Virus record (IMG/VR): IMGVR_UViG_3300025383_000011
Location: 1 to 64,000 of that record
Length of the DNA stretch: 64,000 nt
Strand: one strand, 5' to 3'
Source of the DNA: a virus
The notes below the pieces were generated by a model, which saw only the letters and a program-made list of their open reading frames with translations, did no database searches and had not been told where the DNA came from. The position numbers and the translations under genes are program-made. Positions 39,733-49,482 of the stretch are shown in pieces (the first letter of the stretch is position 1; the number at the start of each line of letters is the position of its first letter).

Positions 39733-40789
39733 ATCCAGGCTTCATCATATCTATTTGCATTTGTTTGTAAGTGGAATCGCTCCAGCAGTAGTCGTACTGT
39801 TGTACAACTCCGTCAATTTCTATACGCTGTATGTCCAAGTGGCTGCCCAAGATGTCCCATATGGTCTTGTAGTCTGTGGTACCAAAACTGGCCTGTAGAT
39901 CAATTTGACCCAGCGGCAGGTAACCCAGACTCAACGTGGTATCGCTGGGATCTCTATTGTTTTTGATCAACCAAGATTCAAATTCTGTTTGTTCTTTGTC
40001 GTGCCAAGGGTGCCCGCCATTGCGAACAACATCATTGCCCCACTCAACATCAAACTCGCCCGAGTAATATCTCAGTTCTGTAATAGCTTCGCATACTGTG
40101 TCAGTGAGTTCAGGTGCGTGTTCATCACGGAATACTTCGTACAAAGTCTTACCTATCTGTGTCCAGTGCATATATACACCGCCCAACACACGATCATATC
40201 CGTTGATGCGAAAGCCCTCACGGTGCTCGGGTTTTAAATCATATCGACGTGCATTTATAAATGTGGTAATTTGACTGGGACGTACCCAATAAGGATCTGT
40301 GGCCAATTTGCGTTGACTCAAGATCAAGTTTTCCATTTCGTGACAGATGTTGTTCAGTTGACGAATAGCATACTTGGTATCATAGTCAGCACGTTTGTAC
40401 CACTCACTTAGTCCCCATACCGTACCTTGCAAGCGTTCAAAATGATTGTGTAACCGGTTCATCATATCGTGATTGATGCCGTTTTCGGCATAATCAAATC
40501 CAACTACATTTTTGGGGGTAAACAATTCCCAGATAAAGTATTCACTGTTAAAGAAAAGATTAATGGTTCGTGTGTGTTGATTGAGTTCGTTACACAGATA
40601 TTCCAGTGTGCGAGCAGTCTTGGGAAAACCCATAAAACAAAAGTTTTTTTCTAGTAGGTTACCAGACTCCAGTAGATCTCGCAGAGCCACTTGCCAATCT
40701 TGGGCCAGCGAGGTGTCGTTGGGAACGATAGTATAGTCTACTTGATCGTTCCGGTCTAAAGGGTTACGCAATACTACTTTAATTGTCAA
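39710..40789 (-). CDS. conserved phage protein, unknown function
   Basis: 359 residues. A mixed fold with N-terminal strands (V-V-L-R-N-P-L), Y-F-I-W-E-L-F and many aromatic residues (G-V-Y-M-H-W-T-Q-I-G). C-terminal Y-L-P-L-G-Q-I-D. No catalytic motif stands out. It overlaps its neighbours by 11 and 23 nt in the radical SAM operon. Confidence 0.65.
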   Translation of the reverse strand: MTIKVVLRNPLDRNDQVDYTIVPNDTSLAQDWQVALRDLLESGNLLEKNFCFMGFPKTARTLEYLCNELNQHTRTINLFFNSEYFIWELFTPKNVVGFDYAENGINHDMMNRLHNHFERLQGTVWGLSEWYKRADYDTKYAIRQLNNICHEMENLILSQRKLATDPYWVRPSQITTFINARRYDLKPEHREGFRINGYDRVLGGVYMHWTQIGKTLYEVFRDEHAPELTDTVCEAITELRYYSGEFDVEWGNDVVRNGGHPWHDKEQTEFESWLIKNNRDPSDTTLSLGYLPLGQIDLQASFGTTDYKTIWDILGSHLDIQRIEIDGVVQQYDYCWSDSTYKQMQIDMMKPGYDYSSRR

Positions 40790-42089
40790 TTGAATCCCAC
40801 CATTCGAGTGCTTGAGGTCTTAAGGACATGATGTCTCTAAAAGTATACTGGTCTTTTCGGATTTTTTCAAGTTCTAATATACGAGCTTTGCCCTTTCTGA
40901 GACCGGCTTCGTATTCTGCGGGCCACTGTTCAGCAAATGTGGGTCTAGTTTTTAGCTGGACAAGTATATCCCGTAACGGGCCGGTTAGAGGTTTACCCTC
41001 AGGAGTGCCATTCAGGATTTCGTCTACCCAGGGTTCCAAAATGGATCTGGGCAGGGCCAACGGCGACATAACAATGTCCGGGCTAAAACTAAAAACTACT
41101 TTGGCTAGTACGTCTACACCTAGTGTTTCTGCGAGCGATTGTATCGCTTGTACTTCAAAGAGTCCTGGTGTAGTAAGAGTGAAGTCCAAACGGATCTGGC
41201 GGCGGTGACTGTGGTACGCAAGTCCTTCGCGGATGTTCTCAAGCCACTGATCAAAATCAAGACCTGATCTAATATACTCGCCAATTCGGCCCGTGCCATC
41301 GATGCTTGCACAGATTTGCCAGTCACGTAACCCAGATAGTATATCCCTAAACAAATTGATACCGCGATAATTGATGCGACTAAGATTTGTGTTATACCTA
41401 GCGTAAACATTTTTTCCATCTCCAAGTTCTATGATCCGTTGCATATACTTCCAGTGTTGCTCGTACATCAACGGTTCACCTCCCACCCAATACACCTCTT
41501 CCACTCGGTGTTCCTCAACAGCAGTAGCAAACTCTTGCTCTACCTGGGTGTCTTGAAACTTTACTATTTGTTCTTTGACCTCAGGGCGCATCCAATGTGT
41601 ATTAGGATTGTCCCAATCAATCATATTATGTTGTCGTTGCTCACTCTCCCAAGCACTCGACAGCATATCGCCGCACATACGGCATTTAAAATTACACAGG
41701 TTACTAAACCTATAATCCCACGAGACTGGCTTCATTGTCGTGTAGCCCGTATCATCAGTATGTTCCAGGGCCTGTAAATACTTATGACCAAATAAACTGT
41801 TAAAATACGAGCGGTAAACGTCGGTATTCAGCAACTTGCTGTTGCACACATCACATTCGGGCAAGGTTTCTCCGGCCATCATACGACGGCGCACACTTTT
41901 CATATGTTCACTGTTCCAATGCTCATCCAATGAAATAGGTATGTACTTGCCGGTACCCGATGTAGTATCAATGTACTGTTGAAAATTCTGCGCAGGCTCT
42001 CTTGACGCACAACACATTCTACGCTCAGTTTGCGGGCTGAGATAGGTATGAGTCCAAGGTGCCATACAAAGTGTTGCTGGTTTATCCAT
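40779..42089 (-). CDS. radical SAM protein with N-terminal SPASM/twitch domain, 1
   Basis: 436 residues. Cysteines C8, C26, C27, C79 and C82 (C-M-A-P-W-T-H, M-C-C, C-D-V-C) form a SPASM/twitch-like auxiliary Fe-S domain placed before, not after, the core. The core CX3CX2C is C132/C136/C139 (S-N-L-C-N-F-K-C-R-M-C). W-V-G-G-E-P binds SAM. The enzyme should make a 5'-deoxyadenosyl radical, but the target is unknown. Last of six such genes. Confidence 0.85.
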   Translation of the reverse strand: MDKPATLCMAPWTHTYLSPQTERRMCCASREPAQNFQQYIDTTSGTGKYIPISLDEHWNSEHMKSVRRRMMAGETLPECDVCNSKLLNTDVYRSYFNSLFGHKYLQALEHTDDTGYTTMKPVSWDYRFSNLCNFKCRMCGDMLSSAWESEQRQHNMIDWDNPNTHWMRPEVKEQIVKFQDTQVEQEFATAVEEHRVEEVYWVGGEPLMYEQHWKYMQRIIELGDGKNVYARYNTNLSRINYRGINLFRDILSGLRDWQICASIDGTGRIGEYIRSGLDFDQWLENIREGLAYHSHRRQIRLDFTLTTPGLFEVQAIQSLAETLGVDVLAKVVFSFSPDIVMSPLALPRSILEPWVDEILNGTPEGKPLTGPLRDILVQLKTRPTFAEQWPAEYEAGLRKGKARILELEKIRKDQYTFRDIMSLRPQALEWWDSIDN

Positions 42090-43047
42090 TTATAAATTCC
42101 ATTAAGGGTTCGACTATTGACTGGTAGAACGATACATCAACAGCAGATCTATTGTGAAACAAACTGGAATTGTGCGCCATTTTGTCTCGAGTTTCTTGAC
42201 TGTATCCTTGCAGCTGATAATTTTTTATCTGTTCGTACACTAGATCCAATCGGTTGAGTTTGAAATCGTATGACTCGTCGAATAAATTACTGTATGTTTC
42301 AAACCCCGAGCGTTGTAAAAAATCCAATGTACCAACTCCGCCCAGCATCACAAACGGTTGTTGTAATGCTAGAGGTTTCATTGTTTTTTCTGTGACAAAT
42401 ATTTCGTCTGTGTTCATTTGTGTTTCTACCACTATGTTGATTTCTGTACGATTGTACCACGCAGGATTTATGTAACGATCCCATCTATCCCAATACTCTT
42501 TGTGTCCGGGGCTGTCGTGTTCAATATCGCCATCGATACGCACTCCACGATCAACATAACTGTATAGTCCTTGCTCCAAGATTGGAGTAAACTTGTTGTA
42601 TATATCGTCTCTAAAAGGTCTAGCAAAATTCATCATCAGCAAAAACTTTTTGTCTGGTGTGTAGGTACGTTCTACTGTGTAGTTGCTCAATCGATTTTCG
42701 TGATACCAAAAATACAACGGAACTTCCAAGGTATTTGGTGGAGTATTTGTGCTCTCTGATCCAACCACGTGCAACACCGTTGTTTCAGTATGCGACGAAC
42801 TGCTTTGTTTTTCCAACAGCGACTCAAACACCAATCGATAACCATCCCCGACCAATTGATCAACAGTTGTTTTATTTTTGTGATATTGATAATGATTGCA
42901 CACAAACAAGGTTGATTGTTTGTCGTATGCACGGTGCGGATCATAGAATTCAAAATCAAAAGCCTGACCAATTATACTACGATACTCTAATAAGGTTATC
43001 TGTGTATAGTTGTTGTGATCCCAAAAACCAACCAGTTTAATCTTCAT
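42082..43047 (-). CDS. glycosyltransferase-like protein (GT10-like C-terminus)
   Basis: 321 residues. The C-terminal T-E-K-T-M-K-P-L-A-L-Q-Q-P-F-V, G-F-E-T-Y-S-N-L-F-D-E-S-Y-D block matches the proteins at 34.5, 51.9 and 53.0 kb. The N-terminal part is a different Rossmann-like half (V-G-F-W-D-H-N-N-Y). It lies between radical SAM genes 1 and 2, so the two classes are co-expressed. Confidence 0.65.
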   Translation of the reverse strand: MKIKLVGFWDHNNYTQITLLEYRSIIGQAFDFEFYDPHRAYDKQSTLFVCNHYQYHKNKTTVDQLVGDGYRLVFESLLEKQSSSSHTETTVLHVVGSESTNTPPNTLEVPLYFWYHENRLSNYTVERTYTPDKKFLLMMNFARPFRDDIYNKFTPILEQGLYSYVDRGVRIDGDIEHDSPGHKEYWDRWDRYINPAWYNRTEINIVVETQMNTDEIFVTEKTMKPLALQQPFVMLGGVGTLDFLQRSGFETYSNLFDESYDFKLNRLDLVYEQIKNYQLQGYSQETRDKMAHNSSLFHNRSAVDVSFYQSIVEPLMEFING

Positions 43048-44254
43048 ATCCCATTGCTCTGGCTATTTCAGGGTGCGTGTCCAAGAAGTTTTGTTTGCGG
43101 TGTGCATCGGTACGTTGCATCTTAAACAAAAATTCCGATCCGTCGCTGCCTGAACCTAATTCAATGAAATTGATTATGTTGTTGATTTCTCGTTGATAAT
43201 GACTGTTTTTCCAAAATGTAGTTTTTAATTTGTTTAACACCAGTTCATTGGCAGCCGGAGTCATACGTTGTATGCTCATATGATCAGGACTGTGCATCAT
43301 ATTGAAATAAATGTCTCCAAACCCTTTGGTGTCGGCCCAGTCTAGTAATTCATCCAAGTAATAGACATTTTGAATATTGACAGTAAAACACAACTGTGTG
43401 GTGATATTGGGTGTGTCAACACGTTTGGCAAAGTGTACATCGTCGATAATTTTATTTGCCAAATCCCACTTGGCCCCGTAGCGTTCATATTCAAAACGAT
43501 CGCCTACGTTGTCAATACTGAACGCAATATCTACACGACCAAATTGATTCCAAATCTGTGTGTTTTCACTCAGTTCCTGCGTGGCATTGGTGTTGTAGTG
43601 TATGTCAATGTTCTTGCTGTAACCCAAGGCAGCCGCATATCTCAGTAGATCAAAATGCTCTTGTATCATCCAGGGTTCACCACCGGTAAATTCAAAATAC
43701 TTGATGTTGGGCAATAGTTCACGTAGGTTGTCCCAGAAGATTGTTGTTTTGCGTGGCCAGGCACCGGCCTTTAGCCAGGTGTAGGCAATGTGACTCTTCT
43801 TATCAAAGTCTTTGGGCATATATGCTAATTCTTCTTCGGCCCACTTGCTGCTTGACCACGATCCACAAATACGACATTTGAGATTGCAGATGTTACCCAA
43901 CTTCAAATCCACAAACCATAGCTGGTCAGGATTATCGTTCGCCCAGTCAACCTTGTCGTACAAGTGCTTGAGTCTAACTTGACTATGGATGCGTTTGCTG
44001 TCGCGGCCGGCAGCTTCTTCATCCCAACAACGACTACAGGTTGCTGGCTTTTCCCCGGCACGAAACTGTCTACGTAGATTTTGCATATACTCGCTGTGAT
44101 ATGCAGTTTCCAAGTTGGTTTCATTTAGATCGTATTTTTTACCTGTGGCATCAACTATTTCCTCGTGTGCCATACAGCAAGGACGTGTAGTGCCCATCGG
44201 GCTGGTCTCAATGGAGATCCAAGGTAACATACAAATTGTTTTAGGTAACGTCAT
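43037..44254 (-). CDS. radical SAM protein with N-terminal SPASM/twitch domain, 2
   Basis: 405 residues. Auxiliary Cys C8, C26/C27 (R-P-C-C), C73/C76; core C123/C127/C130 (N-I-C-N-L-K-C-R-I-C). F-T-G-G-E-P-W supplies the SAM-binding turn. D-L-K-L-G-N-I-C-N-L-K precedes the core, as in its closest paralogue, gene 3. It ends with D-A-H-R-K-Q-N-F-L-D-T-H-P-E, shared with the others. Confidence 0.85.
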   Translation of the reverse strand: MTLPKTICMLPWISIETSPMGTTRPCCMAHEEIVDATGKKYDLNETNLETAYHSEYMQNLRRQFRAGEKPATCSRCWDEEAAGRDSKRIHSQVRLKHLYDKVDWANDNPDQLWFVDLKLGNICNLKCRICGSWSSSKWAEEELAYMPKDFDKKSHIAYTWLKAGAWPRKTTIFWDNLRELLPNIKYFEFTGGEPWMIQEHFDLLRYAAALGYSKNIDIHYNTNATQELSENTQIWNQFGRVDIAFSIDNVGDRFEYERYGAKWDLANKIIDDVHFAKRVDTPNITTQLCFTVNIQNVYYLDELLDWADTKGFGDIYFNMMHSPDHMSIQRMTPAANELVLNKLKTTFWKNSHYQREINNIINFIELGSGSDGSEFLFKMQRTDAHRKQNFLDTHPEIARAMGYED

Positions 44255-45446
44255 ACCGCATTGCTTTTGCTATTTCTGGATGTGTGTCTGCAAAATTTTC
44301 TCCACGGATACGATCCAACTGTTTCATTTCCTCACGGAATCTGACTCCGTCTTTGCTTTCAGCATTGTTGATAAAATCAATTATTTGATCAATTTCGCGA
44401 CGGTGGCGGTCAATAAATTTGCCTGAGTTTAATTTTTCAATTACCAATTGTTTTGCTTCCGGCGGCATTGTACCAATACTCAAATAGGCCGCTTCGTGAA
44501 CTAATCCAAAGTTTTCGTGATCAAAGTCTTGTTCGGCTATCCACGCACACAATTCCTCAAGATAATAAACATTTTGTATACTCACAGTAGGATTAACCTG
44601 TAGCTCTATATGTGGAAGACGAGCTTTCATTGCACGAAATCTTTGTATGTTTGCATTGACTTCCGACCACTTGGCTCCTGAACGTTCTAGTTCAAAACGT
44701 TTGCCCAATCCGTCAATGCTAAATGCTATTTCAACACGTTTGAAGTTTTTCCATAATTCTTCAGCACCTTCGGGGAATACAGTTCCATTGGTATTGTAAA
44801 ATAAATGTTGATAACGACTGGAACCTGTGTCTACGCTGTACTGCAACAGGTCAAAGTGTTCTTGAATCATAAAAGGCTCACCGCCAGTGAAATCTAAAAA
44901 TTTAATCTTGGGTATCAAAGTTCGTACTTCTTCCCAAAATGTTGTACTGGTACGTGGCCATTCGCCTTCTACTAGCCAGGTCTTGCTTTGATGAGTTCGT
45001 CTTTCTTTGTATGGAACCTGCATTAGACTCTCCTGTGCCCACTTGCTGCTGATCATAGGACCACATATACGACATTTGAGATTGCAGATATTGCCCAATT
45101 TCAAATCCAAGTATAAAAAATGTTTAGGCACGACAGTATTAAAATTTACCAAAGGCAACAGCATATTCATTTTCTGCAAATGATTAACACGTTTGCTGAT
45201 TTTGCCCACAGCTTCCTCATTCCAGCAACGACGACACGCTCGAGGTTTGCCACCATCAATGAATTCTTGTCGCAAATCTTTCATATAATTGCTGTGAAAG
45301 ATTTCCATTATACTGTCGGTAGCAAGATTGTATGGAGTGCCATCATCACGTTTGATTACGTCCTCGCTAATGCAACAAGGGCGTACTGTGCCTACTGTGT
45401 TGGCAGCCAGACTGGTCCAAGGCAACATACACTTGTGATCAGCCAC
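44241..45446 (-). CDS. radical SAM protein with N-terminal SPASM/twitch domain, 3
   Basis: 401 residues, the closest match to gene 2. Auxiliary Cys C6, C24/C25, C71/C74; core C121/C125/C128. F-T-G-G-E-P-F, then F-Y-N-T-N-G. Its end, F-A-D-T-H-P-E-I-A-K-A-M, nearly equals that of gene 2, suggesting a recent duplication. Confidence 0.85.
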   Translation of the reverse strand: MADHKCMLPWTSLAANTVGTVRPCCISEDVIKRDDGTPYNLATDSIMEIFHSNYMKDLRQEFIDGGKPRACRRCWNEEAVGKISKRVNHLQKMNMLLPLVNFNTVVPKHFLYLDLKLGNICNLKCRICGPMISSKWAQESLMQVPYKERRTHQSKTWLVEGEWPRTSTTFWEEVRTLIPKIKFLDFTGGEPFMIQEHFDLLQYSVDTGSSRYQHLFYNTNGTVFPEGAEELWKNFKRVEIAFSIDGLGKRFELERSGAKWSEVNANIQRFRAMKARLPHIELQVNPTVSIQNVYYLEELCAWIAEQDFDHENFGLVHEAAYLSIGTMPPEAKQLVIEKLNSGKFIDRHRREIDQIIDFINNAESKDGVRFREEMKQLDRIRGENFADTHPEIAKAMRYDVT

Positions 45447-46764
45447 CGTTTAATTCCTTAAATTCAGGAAATAAATCCCAGAAACATTCATTTCGTACTG
45501 CGTCTAGTTTGGCAGTTTCTTCTACAAACCGTGGCCAATGTTTGGTACCATCAGTGCCGCGCATTAGACTCAGTAAACTTTGATATCCTGTGGTAGCACG
45601 ACGCAAACTGTCTTGTGGATCTAACCACTCAATATGACGTTCATATGCCGGATAGATGACACGCTGTTTAAACTCCTCCGGGAAGATATCAATTCTATAC
45701 CATTCGGGACTTTGGCAAATGTTGATATTCCAATCCTTGGCTTGAATCAATCCCAACCGAGTCCATTCCTGATGGAAGTCCAGCACGTGTAGTACATTCA
45801 TTGAGCTAACAGTTGAGCTTACATAAAAATCCACGTGTGGCACTTCTGCCATCATACGTTCGCGGTTTTCTACTGTTTGACGCCAGTCTGCACCTTTGCG
45901 TATAAGTTCTGCTTGAGGACCCATACCATCTAGACTAGCACCTACTGAAACATTCTTAAAGTGTTTCCAATATTCAAACACGTGCTTGTCTTTGTAACGC
46001 ATTTCACTGAAGTTTGTATTGTATTGAATACGTACATCAGTTTTGCCGGCATCAATTAGCTTTTCTAATAAAGCATAATGCTCTTTCATAATTAACGGCT
46101 CGCCGCCAGCAAAGTAAACCTGTTCTAGATACGGAACGTGCTCAAGCATTTGCTCTTGCATTGCATCCTCGTCTCCTGCAGCGTACTCCACTCGTGACAT
46201 ATCACGACCAAGCACATCTGGAACGCGGTTATATAACTTAACGTGATCGTTGTACCAGTTGCTACTGAAAATAGGACCGCAGGAACGACAGCGGAAATTG
46301 CAGAGATTACTAAAACGCACATCCCAATACCTAATCTTGAATTCAGGATGTGTGCCATCATCTTGTGTCGCATTTGTTTCCTTAATTAAATGTCCGTAGT
46401 TACGATTACTATCGTTACGCATACTAAACGCACCGTGCCGCTCTTGCTCGTAGCACTTGGTACATTCTTTACTGGGTTGATCTGCAAGCATATTGACACG
46501 CAACTGCCGGTACCGGTCTTGGTTCCACACTTCTCGCATTGTGTGTTGACGTAAGTCGCCCACTGGATGCCAATAGTCAGCCAAACAGCAAGGATACACA
46601 CGACCGTCTGGGAAGGCGTGCATATGAGTCCAAGGCAACATACAGAATGTTTCGCTCTGAGTCAAGCGATGCCACTCTTGTTCTGTCAATTCTGTGCGTT
46701 CAATGAAATAAGGCGCACGAGCATTGTAGTCGTAACCCTTGTTGTAAAAATCTTGTTTGCTCAT
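45439..46764 (-). CDS. radical SAM protein with N-terminal SPASM/twitch domain, 4
   Basis: 441 residues with the most SPASM-like front: C41-M-L-P-W-T-H, P-D-G-R-V-Y-P-C59-C60, P-V-G-D-L, M-R-E-V-W-N, C101-T-K-C104. Core C155/C159/C162 (N-L-C-N-F-R-C-R-S-C) and F-A-G-G-E-P-L. A 40-residue N-terminal extension precedes the domain (Y-N-K-G-Y-D-Y-N-A-R-A-P-Y). Confidence 0.85.
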   Translation of the reverse strand: MSKQDFYNKGYDYNARAPYFIERTELTEQEWHRLTQSETFCMLPWTHMHAFPDGRVYPCCLADYWHPVGDLRQHTMREVWNQDRYRQLRVNMLADQPSKECTKCYEQERHGAFSMRNDSNRNYGHLIKETNATQDDGTHPEFKIRYWDVRFSNLCNFRCRSCGPIFSSNWYNDHVKLYNRVPDVLGRDMSRVEYAAGDEDAMQEQMLEHVPYLEQVYFAGGEPLIMKEHYALLEKLIDAGKTDVRIQYNTNFSEMRYKDKHVFEYWKHFKNVSVGASLDGMGPQAELIRKGADWRQTVENRERMMAEVPHVDFYVSSTVSSMNVLHVLDFHQEWTRLGLIQAKDWNINICQSPEWYRIDIFPEEFKQRVIYPAYERHIEWLDPQDSLRRATTGYQSLLSLMRGTDGTKHWPRFVEETAKLDAVRNECFWDLFPEFKELNGG

Positions 46765-48110
46765 AACGTGTTGTACCAGCCTGCCAAGGCAGGAAATGTT
46801 GCTGTGAAGTTTTTACCGCGACGCTGGTCATACTGTGTATAAAACTTCTTAAAGTCTTGTTGTAGTACTGATTGTTCTGCAGCATCTGCGTGTGGTGTTT
46901 TGACCACATCCAAATAGTCAATCAAGCGTTGCAGTTGATTGCGTTCATACTCGTGCAAGAATTCGTCATTGCTGTTTGTGTCTAACCAATCTTGCAAGCG
47001 AATTTTGTAGTGTGTTCGTAATACATCTGGAAGAACCAGTGGACTTTGAAAACTTGGAAATCTTAAAATATTTAGCGAGAAACTAGGGAAGTTCTTTCCG
47101 TACTCACGTTTCCAATTCATACAGCACTCTAAGAAACTGTCTAGTGTGTCTAAACACAAGGCATTGATAGTACACATCACGTGGAAGCCACGTAGTTTAC
47201 CTGAGTCCATAATCTTTTCACAGTTGTTGGCCCAGTCGTCCCAGACAAGTCCATCGCGTATGTATTCGGCTTGTAGACCGATGCTTTCATTACTGGTATA
47301 TAAGTCAACAGTGACTCCATCAATGGCTGCTAGCAAACGATTTACGTCTACATCAGTACCTAGGTTACTGTTAATAGCAAGACGTGTAGAACTCTTGCCT
47401 TTGTTAGTTTTAAACCATTCAATTAGTTTCCAGGTCTCTGGCGACATAAGTGGCTCACCGCCAGTGATACGTAATTCTTTTAATGTTCTGTGTAGATCTG
47501 TTTCCCACCATTTGTGAAATGCTTCTACATACGGGTTAACTTCGCCGAAGCGATAAAGTTGACTGCTATCGTGAGGGTGAGTAAAGTGGTTGCGGCCGTC
47601 GCTAACCAATTGGGTGTATGGCCCGTGTTGCTTAAGGTCACGTACCCAGCTACTACTAAAAGCAGGGTTGCAGTAGCTACAAGCAAATTGACAGGTACGG
47701 TCAAACGCGATTTCAAGTGTTTGTAAATCCACATCTTCTTCTGCAGGAGTGTTGTAAGCAAGATCCAAATCCTTATCATCATATATAACAGTTTTGTACA
47801 CACGGTCACTGATGTTGTCGCGACCAATGTCTTCAATCTTCCAACAGTATTCGCAACCGACAGGACGTTCGCCCCGTTGCATTTGAGCACGTTCTGATTT
47901 CTTTTTAGCGGTATTATGTAATGCCTTGGGATTGGCACGTACTTCGTCAACACTAACCTGATGTGGCAACGGGTGATGGCAACTAGTAGTTTGCCCTGAC
48001 CCTAACCATATAGTAGCATTGTACCATTTGGCTCCGCAGAAGCTTTCCGACTTGATGTCGATCACCCGGCGTTTGTATTCTAAATCGGTTTCATTGTTAA
48101 TTCTGGGCAT
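46761..48110 (-). CDS. radical SAM protein with N-terminal Cys/His domain, 5
   Basis: 449 residues. Here the front pair is T-S-C44-H-H-P rather than P-C-C, with C25, C86 and C89 kept. Core C140/C144/C147 (R-T-C-Q-F-A-C-S-Y-C) and I-T-G-G-E-P-L. A-L-H-N-T and S-D-R-V-Y are shared with gene 6 only. So genes 5 and 6 form a subfamily whose auxiliary cluster may use His or have an open site. Confidence 0.85.
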   Translation of the reverse strand: MPRINNETDLEYKRRVIDIKSESFCGAKWYNATIWLGSGQTTSCHHPLPHQVSVDEVRANPKALHNTAKKKSERAQMQRGERPVGCEYCWKIEDIGRDNISDRVYKTVIYDDKDLDLAYNTPAEEDVDLQTLEIAFDRTCQFACSYCNPAFSSSWVRDLKQHGPYTQLVSDGRNHFTHPHDSSQLYRFGEVNPYVEAFHKWWETDLHRTLKELRITGGEPLMSPETWKLIEWFKTNKGKSSTRLAINSNLGTDVDVNRLLAAIDGVTVDLYTSNESIGLQAEYIRDGLVWDDWANNCEKIMDSGKLRGFHVMCTINALCLDTLDSFLECCMNWKREYGKNFPSFSLNILRFPSFQSPLVLPDVLRTHYKIRLQDWLDTNSNDEFLHEYERNQLQRLIDYLDVVKTPHADAAEQSVLQQDFKKFYTQYDQRRGKNFTATFPALAGWYNTL

Positions 48111-49482
48111 AGTATCGGCATTCGTTCCAAAATTCCCGCATCTCTGGGAAAGTTTCTAAAAAGTCGGTGTTGCGTCGTTGATCGTGTTCGTGGAAAAATC
48201 TATAAAAATCTGCACGTTGTAGTTTAACATATCCTGGATCCAAATTGCGACCTTCCTTCATCCAATCAATATCGCGGCGCATACGTTGTACTTCGTAGTC
48301 CTTGAATCCGTGAAATGGATCTTCGGCAGTTTCCAAATTCAGTTCCATCCAGTCAGCCACACGTTCCAATACCCCCACGTAAACTTCAGGCAAGATTTGT
48401 AAACTTTGCCAACGCGGTTGACGTAGTAACGGAGTATCAAACCAAACACGTTGATATGTGGTACTGTGCGTTCTGCGTAGACTCAAAATATAATCTAGCT
48501 GTCGTTGTAAACCCAATACGCTTAGGTTATTCATTGTGATAATAAATGTAAGACTGTTGCGATAAGGAACTTCTGTCAGGTAACGTTCAACATAGCTGAC
48601 CAGACGATTCATATTCAAACCGTTGCGTATGTATTCTGCGTGAGCTGGTATACCTGAGTCTAAACTCACGTACTGCATAAAGTGTTCAATTTGAGTTGAA
48701 CACAAGCGTTTTACATAATCTAGATAGCGTTCAAACAATGCTGGTTCTACGCTGAAGTTTGATGTCACATTCAGGTGCAATTCAGGATTAGGCAAGGCCA
48801 ACACATAGTCAAATACCTTGAATGTGTTACGATCCATCAGGGGTTCGCCACCGGTCATACGGAAATGTTTCAGTTGCGGATAAAGTGTAGGCCACCAGGC
48901 CCAAAATGCATCAACATAAGGATTATCTTGGGAATGAGGAATAGGCCTGTTGCGACCAACAAAATGGCTAGCATCGTTATGAACAGTACTGGTTGGGTAT
49001 CCGCCAAACCTATCAACTTCTTGCTGCCAGCTACTACTAAACTGGGGACTACAATAACTGCATTTGAGATTACACGCATGATTAAAGTTAACTTCGACGT
49101 ACGACGGAACAACGTCGTCTTCATTTCCGGCACTGGATCTAATAGGTTCATAATCTTCTGCTGCCCAAGGCTCTCCTGATCTATAATGTCTATCGCTTAG
49201 GTTACCCAAGTCTTCTTGTGTCCAGCAATAGCTACATTCTTGTGGACGTTCGTCTTTGAGCATAATAACACGTTGCTTTTTCTTATGCTCGGTATTGTGT
49301 AATGCACCCGGATTGTCTTTTAATACTGCGGGATCAATTTGATGCAAGGGCGGATGATAGCAACTGTTGTTGAGTCCTGTAGGCAAGTGTAGACTCACCT
49401 GTTTCCATTTGGCCAAACAGAGTGCTGGTCCTAATTTTTCTTTCATCTGCTCAGCGGCAGACATAAAGTCGCTTTTACTCAA
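48097..49482 (-). CDS. radical SAM protein with N-terminal Cys/His domain, 6
   Basis: 461 residues, sister of gene 5. Front residues C22, N-S-C41-Y-H-P, C83/C86 (C-S-Y-C-W); core C137/C141/C144 (H-A-C-N-L-K-C-S-Y-C). M-T-G-G-E-P-L and the ending D-Q-R-R-N-T-D-F-L-E-T-F-P-E. First of the radical SAM series in transcription order after the SGNH genes; it overlaps gene 5 by 14 nt. Confidence 0.85.
   Translation of the reverse strand: MSKSDFMSAAEQMKEKLGPALCLAKWKQVSLHLPTGLNNSCYHPPLHQIDPAVLKDNPGALHNTEHKKKQRVIMLKDERPQECSYCWTQEDLGNLSDRHYRSGEPWAAEDYEPIRSSAGNEDDVVPSYVEVNFNHACNLKCSYCSPQFSSSWQQEVDRFGGYPTSTVHNDASHFVGRNRPIPHSQDNPYVDAFWAWWPTLYPQLKHFRMTGGEPLMDRNTFKVFDYVLALPNPELHLNVTSNFSVEPALFERYLDYVKRLCSTQIEHFMQYVSLDSGIPAHAEYIRNGLNMNRLVSYVERYLTEVPYRNSLTFIITMNNLSVLGLQRQLDYILSLRRTHSTTYQRVWFDTPLLRQPRWQSLQILPEVYVGVLERVADWMELNLETAEDPFHGFKDYEVQRMRRDIDWMKEGRNLDPGYVKLQRADFYRFFHEHDQRRNTDFLETFPEMREFWNECRYYAQN

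Noticed and set aside
40779-42089. Radical SAM genes as part of a RiPP cluster with a precursor peptide
   Set aside because: No small open frame with a leader/core pattern was seen next to the genes, and the auxiliary domain lies at the wrong end; the idea remains open only if the precursor is elsewhere.
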